Below, piece after piece: positions 45,261 to 56,909 of a DNA stretch of 64,000 nucleotides. Position numbers and translations under genes: made by a program. Below the pieces are notes generated by a model, which saw only the letters and a program-made list of their open reading frames with translations, did not search any database and was not told the origin of the DNA. Source of the stretch: Verpa conica (Eukaryota; Ascomycota; Pezizomycetes; Pezizales; Morchellaceae); contig JAUFSD010000001.1 of the NCBI GenBank assembly GCA_033030425.1, positions 3,658,001 through 3,722,000 on the forward strand, given 5' to 3'. The stretch's first letter is position 1; every line of letters starts with the position of its first letter.

Positions 45261-45400
45261 ACGGTAAAAAAGATCGAGAAACGCCAGACACGAGAATCAG
45301 CGTTCCTATTCGTTCTTTAGGTTTTTGGTAAAGATTCTAGTAATAGGATTGGCCAAAATACCCTGGTAACAGACCCTGGTTTCTCGATCTTTTTTACCGT
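45261..45400. repeat. 22-bp perfect inverted repeat, 140 bp apart end to end
   Basis: ACGGTAAAAAAGATCGAGAA(AC) at 45261-45282 is exactly inverted at 45379-45400. The similarity extends a few bases outward (ACAGCG on both sides). It is possibly the remnant of a small foldback or terminal-inverted-repeat transposon. Confidence 0.7.
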
Positions 45401-45888
45401 ACGCTGTAGCTCTGTATTCCGTCCTGCCCTGTTAAAATACCCTATGCCCAAAGCATGAGGACCGGGAACTACACGAGGCCCCGCCAAGATAGTAGGGTTA
45501 GGGTTCTATTATTTTTTAAGACTTCATTGATGCCTTGTTTTTTGTGAAAATTACCTATTTTGTTTTGGAAAGTATAAAAAGGCGACTTTGCATGGTTTAT
45601 AGGCCCTGTGGTCACTGTAGTCCAGGAAAATCTCGCCCCGCACGGTTGGGAACACTACTTAGGGAGCCCTAGTGCGGAGAGAGCTCAAAAGAAAGAGGAA
45701 TAGAGAGGGCGAGGAGAGGAGGGGAAGTAGACATGCCAGAAGAGAGAGAAGAATGGGGGTGGGAGACATGTGGAAAGACGTAGCAAGCAGCGAAAAGGCA
45801 GGAAGAGTTAGAGTGACGGAGGGGAAAAGAGCGCGACTTATTTGATTTATGTTTTTGTTTTTGGTTTCTGCTATTTGTGTTAGCTTGT

Positions 45889-46053
45889 TGAATGAATGAA
45901 TTAATCATAAATACATGAAGCCCGAGGGCTAAGGTGATTGTATGTGTTAGCTTGTTACTTTGCTGTTATGTTGTTTTGTTTTGGCTTAGGCCTGGTGTGG
46001 GGTGCGAGTACCTTAGGCTTTGGGCTCCATGTACTTATGATTGATTCATTCAT
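45889..46053. mobile_element. 165-bp foldback element with GAATGAAT ends
   Basis: The left arm runs TGAATGAATGAATTAATCAT, then AAATACATGAAGCCC and ends near AAGGT. The right arm, reverse-complemented, runs TGAATGAATCAATCATAAGT, then ACATGGAGCCC and also ends AAGGT. The arms are about 45 bp each with several mismatches and a small indel. Solo copies of one arm occur at 20859 and 23932, so the sequence is a dispersed family. The class is uncertain; it could be a MITE or paired SINE/retroelement tails. Confidence 0.6.
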
Positions 46054-46287
46054 GCACGCATGTACTTTGTGCACTACCGCAATCCCCTATACCGAGTGAT
46101 GGACCATGAAAGGCACTAAGTCCAAGCGCATTACTCCGAAGTATACTCTCACAGGCAAATGCCTAATCGAAATCTACACTTAGCTTAAAAGATTCTATCG
46201 GGTTCCTTTACAAGGGCGAGGTTTCAAAGTGTTGCCTACCACCTCACATTATAAGTCTGCCTCTACTTATCTAAAAGTAAAAGTTTC

Positions 46288-46374
46288 TGGTTCCAGAGGG
46301 GGTCGAACCCTCGACCTTGGCGTTAACATTTCGCAATATTAGCACCACGCGCTAACCAACTGAGCCATGGAACC
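46288..46374 (-). tRNA. tRNA-Ile (AAT anticodon) with 13-nt intron
   Basis: The same cloverleaf as 44116-44202 in inverse orientation, with an identical mature sequence. The 13-nt intron differs at two positions (TTGCGAAATGTTA here). The 3' ends of the two tRNA genes face each other across 2.1 kb. Confidence 0.95.
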
Positions 46375-47576
46375 GTGGTAATTCAGCTAATAAAATCAAT
46401 TATCAGCAAAAACGATTTTGTCTATTTTTCTGTGTTGAAGCACAAGCATTCTTGTCGTTAAAACTAATGGGTAGGATTATTGGTGCTGGGTCGGATCAGG
46501 CACTTCGACGCGGATAGCCTATTTCAGGGTCGGTGGCGCCAATCGCAACCACTAGCCTAGGGACTTCCGGATGTTTATTTTACCATCGGCTCTGAATTAT
46601 ATTACTCCTAGATTTTAAGATCTTCACGGAGTCATTGTCTGCTGGAATTCTCCAAACAATTGGTAAGATTCGGGGCGCCTAAAAACCAGATGGCCCTTGG
46701 TTGATTGTGGTGATAGGTATCTGCTGGGTACCACCCCGGCTCGGTATTTTCAAAACGGGTGTAGTCTTTCTTTCTCGCTTCGGTTTCTAATTTCTACTCC
46801 CTTATTGACGTGCTTTGTTTTGTAGATCGGAGGGATGCAGCCGAAATGAGGCTTTGCGGGTGTGGTCCTGTGGCCAGTTCTGTAAATTCTATGCGACTTG
46901 GTGAAATCGCGCGCTATTCACTTGACCTACCATCTTGTAGTAATTATGAGGAATAAAACTTTCTCATAGATTAGGTGCTTTGGTATATGATTGAGCCGTC
47001 TGATTGAGCCGTTTGTATCTTTGACATCGCTAAGAATAGTGGTCAGTTTATGTATCTCGTACGAGTCTGATCCTCCTCGGGTGACCACTGATAGATACCT
47101 GGAGATGCTGTGCTATTGCAGCACTATAGAAAGTACCAGGCGTTTACTGAAATTCCCCTTCGTCTCGGAAAATATAAAGAGCGCTGCTATTTTAGGCGGG
47201 CCAATCAGCGGTGGCAGGGGGTTACTAATTGGCGTGGAACATAGGCGCGTGCCCAGACAAGCTGAACGAGTAGAATAGTAGCATTCACCACCGTACAGTT
47301 CCGATTGGCCGGCGCCGTGTTGATCATCTTGAATGTTCCATTGTATATAAGATGTCTTGTTTGCCCTTTTTTTCAGTGCTTTCTATTCTGCATCAATCTT
47401 CGCAACTTTTACTTTCTACGACCAGTTCGCTTTTTACGGTTTTCCTTTGTTCTTTTTCTTTTTTTCTCTTCTCGACAGCAGGTTCTGTTTTATTTTTTTC
47501 AACACGCACAACTTTATTTCACTTTTCTAAGTTCATTTACGATTTTCTCTTTTGATATCCTTGTTTAAAAATAATC
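46375..47576. other. Intergenic / promoter region of the Fig1-like gene
   Basis: No gene is supported up to the Fig1-like start. From about 47360 to 47570 the plus strand is strongly pyrimidine-rich, typical of a fungal 5' UTR. Confidence 0.55.
47344..47351 (+). promoter_or_regulatory. TATA box of the Fig1-like gene
   Basis: TATATAAG lies about 230 bp before the ATG at 47577, directly upstream of the pyrimidine-rich leader where transcription should begin. Confidence 0.55.
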
Positions 47577-48675
47577 ATGCTTCCTGGATTCTCTCTCTCC
47601 CGTTTCGGCTTTGGACAATTCACCAGTAAGTTATAATATATATCCACTACTCAACAAACCAACTAACAACTCCCAGAGCCAGTACTTCTCTTCTGCCTAA
47701 TAATCCTAACAATCTCCACCGTCTTCACAACCTTCATCCTAACCGGCTGCACTGCCACCGGCCTCCGCAAATTCTACCTCATCTCACTCAACTACAACTC
47801 CAGCTCCTCCGCCTCCAAAGTGATCGACGGACTCGACAAACTCGACGGCATCCTCTCCTCCAAAAACGACACCACCGAATTCGGGCTGATCCGCGTCGGC
47901 TACCGAGGACTGTGCATCGAGCACTCTGAAGGATGGGACTGCGCAAAGGACAGCGCAGCACTCGGACACGTCGCTGGTGATCTCAGCGGCGACCCGTTGG
48001 ACCTCGTGACGATTGCAGATATTTACCGCCAGAGGATCTCGTTCTCGTTCCCGGTCTGGGTGGCTGTTGTTTCGATGGGCGTTGGGTGGCTCGGTATCGC
48101 GGTGAATTGTATTCCGGGCATTCCGATCCCGCCGTGGACGAAGAAGATTGCGGCGGGTGGGTGTGCGTTGGGTTCGTTGGCGCTGTTGGGAGCTATGACT
48201 TTGCAGCAGGTTACTTCGTATGTTTTTTTCTCTTCTCAGTAGGGGGGGTATATAAAGCTTTTACTAATGGTCTTTTTTTAATAGTGGTGCTGTGTCTACG
48301 CTTGTGCAAAAGATGGGTATGGATGCTGTCGAGATTAATATCGGGTCTGCGAATGTCGGATTCGGTTGGGCTGCGTTCGCACTCACCTGTCTTGCTACCA
48401 TTGGTATTGGTGCTGTTGTGGCTGCTGAGTGGGGTGTTGCGGCTGCCCAAGCAAAGGCCTTCGAGAAGGGCGAGTATCTTGCTGGGAGAGCCACTGGTGG
48501 CCGTCTGAACTTGAGTGACTTTGCTGGTGATGTGGAGAACCAGCCAACGAAGCCGGAAAACACCCAGCCGTCGTTGGGGACTAGCACTTTGAGGGGTACA
48601 CTTGGGGATAAGGCTCTTGACTATGGAAAGAAGACGGCTTTTGATGCTATCAACAGCCGTTTGAACCGCAAATAA
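47577..48675 (+). CDS. Fig1-type four-pass membrane protein
   Basis: Three exons: 47577-47625, 47677-48217 and 48285-48675, giving 326 residues. Both introns have clear branch sites (ACTAAC at about 47661, TACTAAT at about 48262). There are four membrane segments: PVLLFCLIILTISTVF, VWVAVVSMGVGWLGIAV, AGGCALGSLALLGAM and FALTCLATIGIGAVVA. The extracellular loop carries LTGCTATGLRKFYLISL and RVGYRGLCIEHSEGWDC, the paired-cysteine pattern of the fungal Fig1 / claudin-like family. Fig1 proteins help calcium influx and membrane fusion during mating and hyphal contact. Here this is inferred from the family. The C-terminal tail is short and polar, with no further domain. A related Sur7/PalI protein is the main alternative. 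Confidence 0.82.
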
Positions 48676-49226
48676 GTGTTAGGTGAATCGGAAAGGAGTT
48701 GGATCACGATGCATATTTAGTTTTCTTTGTTATTCTTCTATATCTTAACACCCAGTTGTGGGTATTGTACTTCAAGTATATAATCAGTCTTTTGAAGCAC
48801 CTAGACTGGACATCGCGATGAAACAACTGTCTAATAAGACCTGAATGCTATGCTACACCTACAGGCGAACATCACTCGATTTCTTCGCAGTCCACTGTAA
48901 TCAACTACCATGGTATTCACTCGTAATCTTAAGAGCTCAAGGTGAATCTCTATTCAACTTTATTGTTTGAAACTACGCTCCCACTCAACTCCACCCAAAT
49001 TAAACTACAACCGATGAGAAAAAACATAGAATACAATGGAAGATGGGTAGACGCCTCATCTTCCTAATGTTGTAATCTCACACTAAAGAGCAAGAAAAAA
49101 ACCCAAAAAACCCGACTGAAAAACACTTTATACGAATAAACAAGGAATGCGAGATGAACGCTAACCCTAGGAATTGCACTATACACCAACAGGAACAAGG
49201 AATAGAAGAAAATATACAACGGAAGA
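48676..49226. other. Spacer between convergent genes
   Basis: 3' flanks of the Fig1-like and AAA ATPase genes; AT-rich, no frame of note. Confidence 0.6.
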
Positions 49227-52200
49227 CTAAGCATAGGCGTTCATGCTGTCCAACTGTCCTGTGCCCTTGAGGTCGTTCTCAAACCCTTCGGCTACATTGA
49301 GGACAGTTCTGATATGCTTCATGGACAGGGTTTCTTTCTTGTTATTGGCGAGTGCCTGCGCGGTTCTAACAGAATTTTTAATCTAAATATTCCGTACCGT
49401 TAGTAAGTAGACTCAAGGCCATAAAATAGGTAGGAGTAACAAACCTGTCGCCCGTTCAATCCCTTCTTTGCCAACCACTCAATCTCCGCAAGGGTCAACA
49501 CCTCCGGCGCGTCGGGACCGTACTTGACTCTCACCATTTCCAAGAACATCTTCCAGATCTTGACCTTGGCCTTGAAACCAAGTTCATTATACCTCAGAGC
49601 AACGTGGATCCTGCTCTGGAAAGCATCGTCAAATGTTTCGACACGATTTGTCGTCAGGAATAGAATGCCCTGGAAATATTCCAACAAGCGTAGGAAAATT
49701 GACACGAGCGCGTTCCGGTGCATGTCTGCCATAGTCCTCCGTTCCAGGAATACATCCGCTTCATCAAGAAGTAAGACTGCACCCCAAGCATGTGCAATAT
49801 CCAAGATCTTGTTAAGTTCTTGTTCAAGAACAGCTGGGTTGGTACCCAGCTCTCCTGAAGAAACACAGTAAAGTGGTCTCCTAAGAAGCTCCGCGATTCC
49901 CTCAGCAGTCAATGTTTTTCCAACTCCCGGGGGTCCGTGAAGGACCGAGACGAGCCCACGACCTTTGCCCTGAATTACGTCATCGATAGTTGATGAGGCA
50001 ATGTTGCTTCCTGTGTGTGACTCTACAAGAGCTTTGACAATGGCTTTTTGATCCTCTGGGAGTACTAGTGACTCGAAAGCCTTTTCGTTCCACTTGATCT
50101 CCTCAACACCAGAAACGGTAAATTCCACTGTAGTCAATCTATTAGCCTTGGGGTTCATTTACTTTTGAAGGTTATACTCACGCCACAATTTCTCATTGAA
50201 TGCCCATCCCAATACAACGGGCGATGAAGTAAGCAGCTCTTCATCGGTAAAGACAGGCTCAGCTTCCTCGTCGTTTTCGTCGATGAATTTTTCGACTTTC
50301 ATCGACTTTTCATTCTCCTCCCCCTTGGTGATAAGCTGGTAATCGCCTTTATCATCAACTACGAACTTCATTCGTTTCAGGTCTGCTTCAGCTTCGTTTT
50401 CATCCTCCCCAGCACAGCAACAATCCGTACAATCCCCACCATCAGACCCAGTATCTGACTGATCATCCGACATGGTGAAATAATCGTCTTCATCCTCTTC
50501 GCTGTTTCGCGACTTAATGGAGGAGATGACGTAGTTTGGATTGATGCGTCGGAATGTAGCAGGGTCAATCATGATACGACCTTTGATCTGTTCTGATATC
50601 AGTACATGTCCGTGCGATGAGAAGTGGAAGACCTACATGAACTTTGGCATATTGTCGTTTCTTCTTCTGGAAAGCCATTCCGTTGTGCATCTTGTATTGC
50701 ATCCCTTTCAGTGATACAAACTTCCGACCACGTTCAATTAGTGTAGCCTGGATGTTTGTCAGTATGGTTTTTGAACTAGACTCGCCAAGGTAAACTTACG
50801 GTCAGGGCTTCTTTATCCTTCCTGTAATCCAACGGATAAGTTGACAAGGAGGAAATCTTTTTCGCGCTTTTGAACGAGTCAATATCAACTGTGATTGTTC
50901 CCCAGCCAAATCCTCCTGCCTCCTCGCTACCTGCGACCTGTGGTCCATCCCTTCCATCATACTCAAGGTATTTGCCCTCAATGCTCCACCATTTACCCCT
51001 CATAAAGCTGCATTCCTTCTGCGCATACTCCAACTTGAATGCTCTAGGCTCATTACTTCCTGAACAAGTTGTATACATGATGGTATTGGGCTTCAACAAA
51101 GCCCATAACAAGTCGAATGTAATCATTGAATTTTCCAGAAGCGGGTAGAGGGTGGATTTGACGGATGCATAATCGGCGTTCAAGTATTCGATAAGCAGTT
51201 TAACATGGTCTATCTGTTGAGAAATCTCTTCGGCAGTCAATGGGGGGGTTTCTGGCTTCCCTGGCTCAACCTTCAGCCTTGCAACCTCGGTTACTGGTGC
51301 GGGCGCCTTCTCAACTTCTCCTTTAGACTTTGATTTCTTCTCAACCCACGCCTCGAGCTCCGGAAGGAAGTTGAAAAGCATATTAGGATCGATTTCGGGA
51401 ACGTCTTCTACCAAAGAAACACCCCTAATATCTCCCATAATCTCGCTCAGAGCATCCTTGAGAAGGGTGGATTTGATATCAACCATTGTCTCGACATACT
51501 TGTTTTCGTAATCGAAGACACGGCGGACCGTGAAGATAAAGGAAGAATATTCATCCGTCTTTGTATGAGGGACAGTGTCGGTGATCTTGTAATCATGGAT
51601 TTCCTTGTCCCAAACTATGAATTACCGTCAGTAAATTAAGGAATTAATGGGTCTTGCATAATGTGGGAACCTACGCTCATCGACACGCTTATACTCTAGA
51701 ACACTAGCTCTCTCCTTCTCGCTATTCTCTGCTGCCTTTTCTGCTTCTTCAGCTTCTTTTGCAGCTTTCTTCGCCTTCCTCTTCTCCTTCTTCGCCTTTT
51801 TAGCTTTGGCCTTCTTCTTCTTCTCCTTTTGCCGCCTGTGCTTTGACTTGGATGACTTTGCTAGTATCAACCTGATCGCAGCCGCTAGTGCCTCATCACC
51901 GTCAACCTCCGAATCCGAAGAGGATGAAGAAGATGAAGAGCTATCATCAGAACCACTGGCCTCTGAATCGTCTTCAGAATCTGAGCTGTCAGAGGAGTCG
52001 GAATCTTCCTCGCTCTCTTCTGCCTTCTTCGACTTCTTTCCCTTCTTTTTCGACTTTTTCGACTTCTTGTCCTTCTTTGATTTCTTCTCTTCTTTCTCCT
52101 TCTCCTCTTTTTCTTTCTTTTCTTGCTCTTCCTTCTCCTTCCGCTCGCGCTCCTCTTTCTCAGCTTTCTCAGCTTTCTCCTTCTCCTCAAGCTCCTTCTT

Positions 52201-52455
52201 GGCCTTTCCCTTCTCCTCTACCTTCTTCTTCTTATGGATACACTTTCCCTTGGTCTTGGGCTTAGTGGTACCATTTTCCTTTCCTGTAACAGGGGCATTC
52301 TGAGGGTTTGCTGAAGACGCTAGAGGGTCTGTGGGGGCAGTGGATCCTTCTGATGTAGCTGGAATTGTTGGTGTTGTAGAAGTAGCAGGAGTCTCGGAAG
52401 GTGTCTGTTGCTCTGTGGATACCTCTTCGGAAAGAGTTGATGCCGATGACGCCAT
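49227..52455 (-). CDS. AAA ATPase with charged N-terminus
   Basis: Six exons: 52455-51675, 51614-50800, 50747-50637, 50587-50182, 50127-49445 and 49382-49227. They total 2,952 nt, 983 residues, with every phase consistent. Residues 1-260 hold a Ser/Thr/Pro-rich start, a long Lys/Glu coiled-coil, an acidic serine tract and a basic block. The middle (about 261-700) is the conserved region that precedes AAA domains in this fungal family (GMQYKMHNG, IKGRIMIDPATFRRINPNYV). It is interrupted by an acidic loop with the cysteine cluster CTDCCCAGEDE. The AAA module has Walker A GPPGVGKT (769-776), Walker B VLLLDEAD (to 829), sensor FLTTNR (about 862-866) and an Arg finger in FQSRIHVAL. The C-terminus RQIKNSVRTAQALA is diagnostic. 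The substrate is unknown; the family is widespread in filamentous fungi. Confidence 0.92.
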
Positions 52456-55400
52456 GATTCTGCCCGAGAGGTTGATGTTTAATAAAGCCGGGATAGGCAG
52501 ATTCCAAAATCTTATTTAAATGTGCGGGGTGAAGATGCAAAGAGACACTACAATGATCTAAGGATGGCGATGTGATATATAGCACACTGAAGGTAGTGGT
52601 GATACGAGTTAGCTACGTAATATGTGTAGAGCTGGCTTGAGATATGAATGTGGGTGAGAGTGGGTGGGGGAGAGATGGAAGATGACCGAGAGGATAGAGG
52701 TATTTAAGTATGTATCTATCTGGCCTGAATGTTGGTCGTCAATAGAATCCGTGGAACGGGAGCTTAGAGTCACAGCCGAATCAGGCAGTGCTGCAGCTCT
52801 GTGGCTGGATCACTAAAACCACCTGCAGGACAAGGGTGTTCCCTTCTCTGCTGCTTCTTCTTTCTTGCCTTAATTGGAGCCCCTGCTTCCCCGGTTTCTA
52901 TCGTTGCTGCCGCCACCTGGGACCTAAGAATGGAGACACGGTGGTATGATGATAAACACCCGGGAAGCGGAGTAATACAGAGAAGCAGGCGGCCAACCGA
53001 CCGAGAAATGATCCTGGGAATAGCCATCTGGTAGAAAATCATCTCAGGACACTCTGATAACGCAGATTGTAAGAATGACGCCTTCCCCCCGGATAGTGGA
53101 TTCTCGCACATTGTCCAATGCGACCAGTCTGTGTGTCATGCCTACTGTAGAGTACTTCATGCATGCACCACGCAAAGTAGGATAATCGGAAAATTCAACT
53201 GTTACATGAACTGTAGAGTAGTTGGGCTGAGGCCAACTTCGAAAGACATAAGGAAAGGCACTAATGACTCACCTGAAGCATAAGCTCGCGTGTAGTGATC
53301 AACTCAGTTTCAGCCTCATCACCTTTGTAAGGGATGAAATTTTCAGTCCCACTATCTGTAAAGTCTTGAGTCACTGGTGACCTATCAAGTACCTGTACGT
53401 GGATTTGCTTGTTCCTTTGCTGTAAGGTCCCCGGCAAACACAATGAGGCTCCCTGCAAGCTGCAACGCAACCAGAAGTACCGGCAGTGGCAGTGCTGCCT
53501 GTACTATACCTACTCTCCCTTATTTCCCGCTGCGGGAAGTACTACTCGCTGGTACCGCTGAAGAAATGCTGTATGTACTTTACTTGTATTGGTAGTCGGT
53601 TGACCCGAAGGTGCTCATGACCACCACGCGGCTGAAGTTCAGATAAGGCATGTCCAGCACCCCTGCTTGCTGATGTTTCCCCTTAGGCACTCAACTTCGA
53701 GTCATACAAACATCACTAAGGTTGCTGAGGCGCGACAATTAATATTCGATCACTAAAGTTTGAGCTCAGCAGAATGTCAGCCTTGGATGTGCCCTAACCC
53801 AATTTATATGCACAAGCGAGATGCGGCTATACATGATTGCTGCCTTGTTAATTTATTAGGGATAGTGTTGTAGCCAAGGCGCGTGGTTGCAAGTGCTATA
53901 GCTATTAAGGTATAAACATGGTAGTCTCGTCTTTAGTAGAGAAAACTAGCGACGACGAGAATATCTAATAAGGAATAGAGTGGTTACAGCCCCTAAGAGA
54001 GCGTAGATTTTAAGATTAAAGAAGTGCGAAGTAGAGCAGGCCGAAGATATGCGCAGCAACCCCACTTGTTTTGGTGACGTACGCATAAACCCCTATTACA
54101 CGGGAATATTTACTATAGAATCGGGGTTCACCGTAGCCCTAGATATGAAACACAATGAACCAGATTCATATCTTGTGACAATGTGAAAAACTCCGAGGTA
54201 TCGGTCACCATACTTGGAACACTAGTTTCCTAGCGGTACCCCCAGAATCAGAAGTTTTGTGCACTCAAAGCAGCCTATTTAAGACTATAACTAGTAGGCT
54301 CTCGCCCCAACAATCCCTCCAGAAAAAATGTTATGAGAGTCTGTGTAATTCTCGAGTTCGATACCATAGGGGCTGCTGAGTTATACTCTCATATCTCGTG
54401 GCGAGCTCGCTCAATGAGTCGTAACAGATTCTGACTTCGTTAGTAAAAAGTGAGAGATATAAGGTTGAATATGATATTGAATCTGACCTCTAGATGTCTT
54501 GTTCGCCTTTACCTAATTATACATATTGCATCTGCAGTGTCTTCTGAATATTAGTAAGAAGAGATAAATACAAAGAATAAATATGATAATTATGCTTATA
54601 TTAGATCTTAACACCTGAGGTCTCTGAATTTCTAAGCCGTGTGCCTCGTTGGGTAGCGCTGCTCTCTGAGCCTACTTGTAGCCCGGGGGGAATATTGGTG
54701 CCAATACGCATTGACTCTATAGATACGATACTAGTACTGGCAATTTCTTATAGATGGCAAGTATTTGAACATCTCAATTTGTTTAGAACGGAACGTTTCT
54801 TATAGCCAGACCAGCCTACAACCCCATTTCCTCTATGTAGGTTATGTCTACTAATGTTTATTTGACCTTACGAACGCCATTCTATTGCAACATAAGGGCT
54901 CAACGACTCCGCAATATGTTATAGCTCTTATTAATCTCACAAGCCTGCACAATGGATGATATCGGTAGTGAAAAAAATAGTGGTACGTCTGGCATAGTAG
55001 TAATCAGCCAAGCAACCCCCAAGAATCGTTTCACCGGAACCAAGGCAAACCTAATCCTAGTATACATAGCCCTATTATAGTGCATACTAGAAATAAGCAA
55101 AACACGCAAACCCCTGCAATGCAACAAACTCCAAGCAGCCCTATCCAATGGGGTAAGAAGGAGAAAAAGCAACCCTTAACCGTGGAGTGTTTTGAAGCAC
55201 ACCTTTATATGACGCATTTTCAACCCACATAATATAACGGTTATAGCTATAAAACAAACGTCGCTTTTATCTTTACTGATTACTCTTAACGTCGAGCTCT
55301 CCTGCTGGAGGGGCGAATATGCTAATTATACACTCAGCAGTGCGGCTCCCGAGTAGAGGGGACCAACGACTACAATGCAATATGCAATAGACCATACAGC

Positions 55401-56096
55401 AAGTAGGTGTAAACTGTCCTTCTAATTGATATCTTGGCGCCGATCATGTACTTTACCAGGTGGTAGCCCGGGGTTAGTGCTAATGTGTAAAGAAGCGAAA
55501 GTGGTCAAAACACTCTACCCTAGAGCCGATGAATTTAGTGATCCAAGATAAGGCACCGATAGAGGGGCGGGGTATCTTGCAAGGCTGTAAATTTTTATTT
55601 TTTTATCATTTTTCTTTTTGTGGTCAAAGTTACTCGAGCCTCATTGGTTGGAGCTTTACTCTCTGAGTCATTTCATCTGATATATTGCGTTTTATTGCAT
55701 TTTATTGACGGTTGCCTTATTATCAGGACGTTTAAGGGGTCGTTGTATCTTGCAGAGGGAATAAGTAACAGCTGGACTTTAAGTTGGAAAATTGTTTGTG
55801 GTGGGGTAGGGCGATCCTCATTGTGGTGGCCTAGCTGGCAGTGACGAGCTGCACCGTAAGACGCATGCACCTATACGCAACTCACACCATAAATCAAGTG
55901 ATTTATATAATAAGCGATAAAACAGGCGATTTAAACTAAATACAAAGCAGATCTATTTCAAGCTTGACAGCGCAACATGAATATACCGAGTGACCAGCCA
56001 TGACACGACCAAACAATTCTAATAAACAAAGATCCCGTAACACCCTAACCGCACGTACATACCTCTACAAAAACCACAAACAAGCCGTATACCCCC
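52456..56096. other. Gene-poor spacer, 3.6 kb
   Basis: The first 300 bases are the 5' flank of the AAA gene. The remainder has no supported gene. A 90-codon hydrophobic minus-strand frame (54900-55172) could be a remnant of a membrane protein but has no identifiable motif. Confidence 0.5.
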
Positions 56097-56909
56097 TCAA
56101 ACCTGACCTCCATTCACCCTCAAAGTCTGACCATTAACCCAGGAGGACTCAGGACCCGCCAGAAACGCGGTGACTTTCGCAATATCATCTGGAGTCCCGA
56201 TCCTGTTCATGGGGTTCAACGATGCAATCATTTTAACAAAATCCTCCGAACTACCGTCGTGGAGCATCTCGGTATCGGTCTGACCAGGAGAGACACAGTT
56301 TACAGTGATGCTACGGCGACCGAGGTCCTTCGCAATCCTACGGGTCATCTGTTCGATGGGACCTTTGTTCGAGACATAGAGGAGGTATTCAGGGTCAAAG
56401 TGGAGATAACCGTAGCGGATTTTGAGAAGAAGATGACTCTTCCACCGTCAGGGATATGTGGGGCTGCAGCCTAGAGAGAGATAGGGTGTTAGTTCGCTGC
56501 TTAGAATAACATTCTACTCTCTTTCTAGAATATAGGGTACAAACCTGGGTGAGGAAGTAGGGACCTTTAGCATTTACACCAAAGATCCAAAATCTTCTTC
56601 GGTCGTAGCCTCGAGGGTTTTTTCTGGTAGTACTCCAGCATTGAGCACTAAGATATCGATTTTACCGTATTTGGCGACAGTCTCTGAGACGAGACGCTTT
56701 GATTCGGAGATGCCGCTGATATTGGCTTTGATAGAGTGGCTGCGGTCTGCACCTAGCTTGGCCACGAGAGCTTTTGCTGGAGCTGAGTCTCGGGAGTAGT
56801 TAATGACAACGGTAGCGCCTTGAGTCGAGAGTTTCTCGGCGATAGCTTTTCCGATACCTTTAGAGGCACCGGTGATGACAGCAACCTTTCCGGTGAGAGG
56901 GTAAGACAT
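56097..56909 (-). pseudogene. Short-chain dehydrogenase/reductase with two single-base deletions
   Basis: Two exons, 56909-56545 and 56470-56097 (74-nt intron), encode a classical SDR of about 245 residues. The N-terminus has the cofactor motif TGASKGIG and then NAGV. The catalytic Tyr-Lys pair is YVSNK, and the end is the usual GIG-to-VNGGQV tail. As read, two frameshifts interrupt it. Near 56588 the sequence after DFG loses the frame, but one more A would restore FGVNAKGPYFLTQ. Near 56425 one C is missing in a C run before PEYLLYVSNKG. Both sites are homopolymers, so either an inactive gene or sequencing error is possible. Substrate unknown; family members reduce ketones with NAD(P)H. Confidence 0.8.

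Larger units (their letters stand above)
44203..46287. other. Repeat-rich interval between two tRNA-Ile genes
   Basis: No protein gene is supported. This 2.1-kb interval holds a 57-bp dispersed repeat (44694), a hairpin (45096-45171), a 22-bp perfect inverted repeat (45261-45400) and a foldback element (45889-46053). Confidence 0.6.

Noticed and set aside
46108..46240. Short transposase-like peptide (MKGTKSKRITPKYTLTGK) followed by a stop
   Set aside because: Too short and without catalytic motifs; resemblance to a helix-turn-helix start is not sufficient.
54900..55172. Hydrophobic 90-codon minus-strand frame
   Set aside because: No motif, no partner exons and AT-rich surroundings; chance or an unrecognisable remnant.
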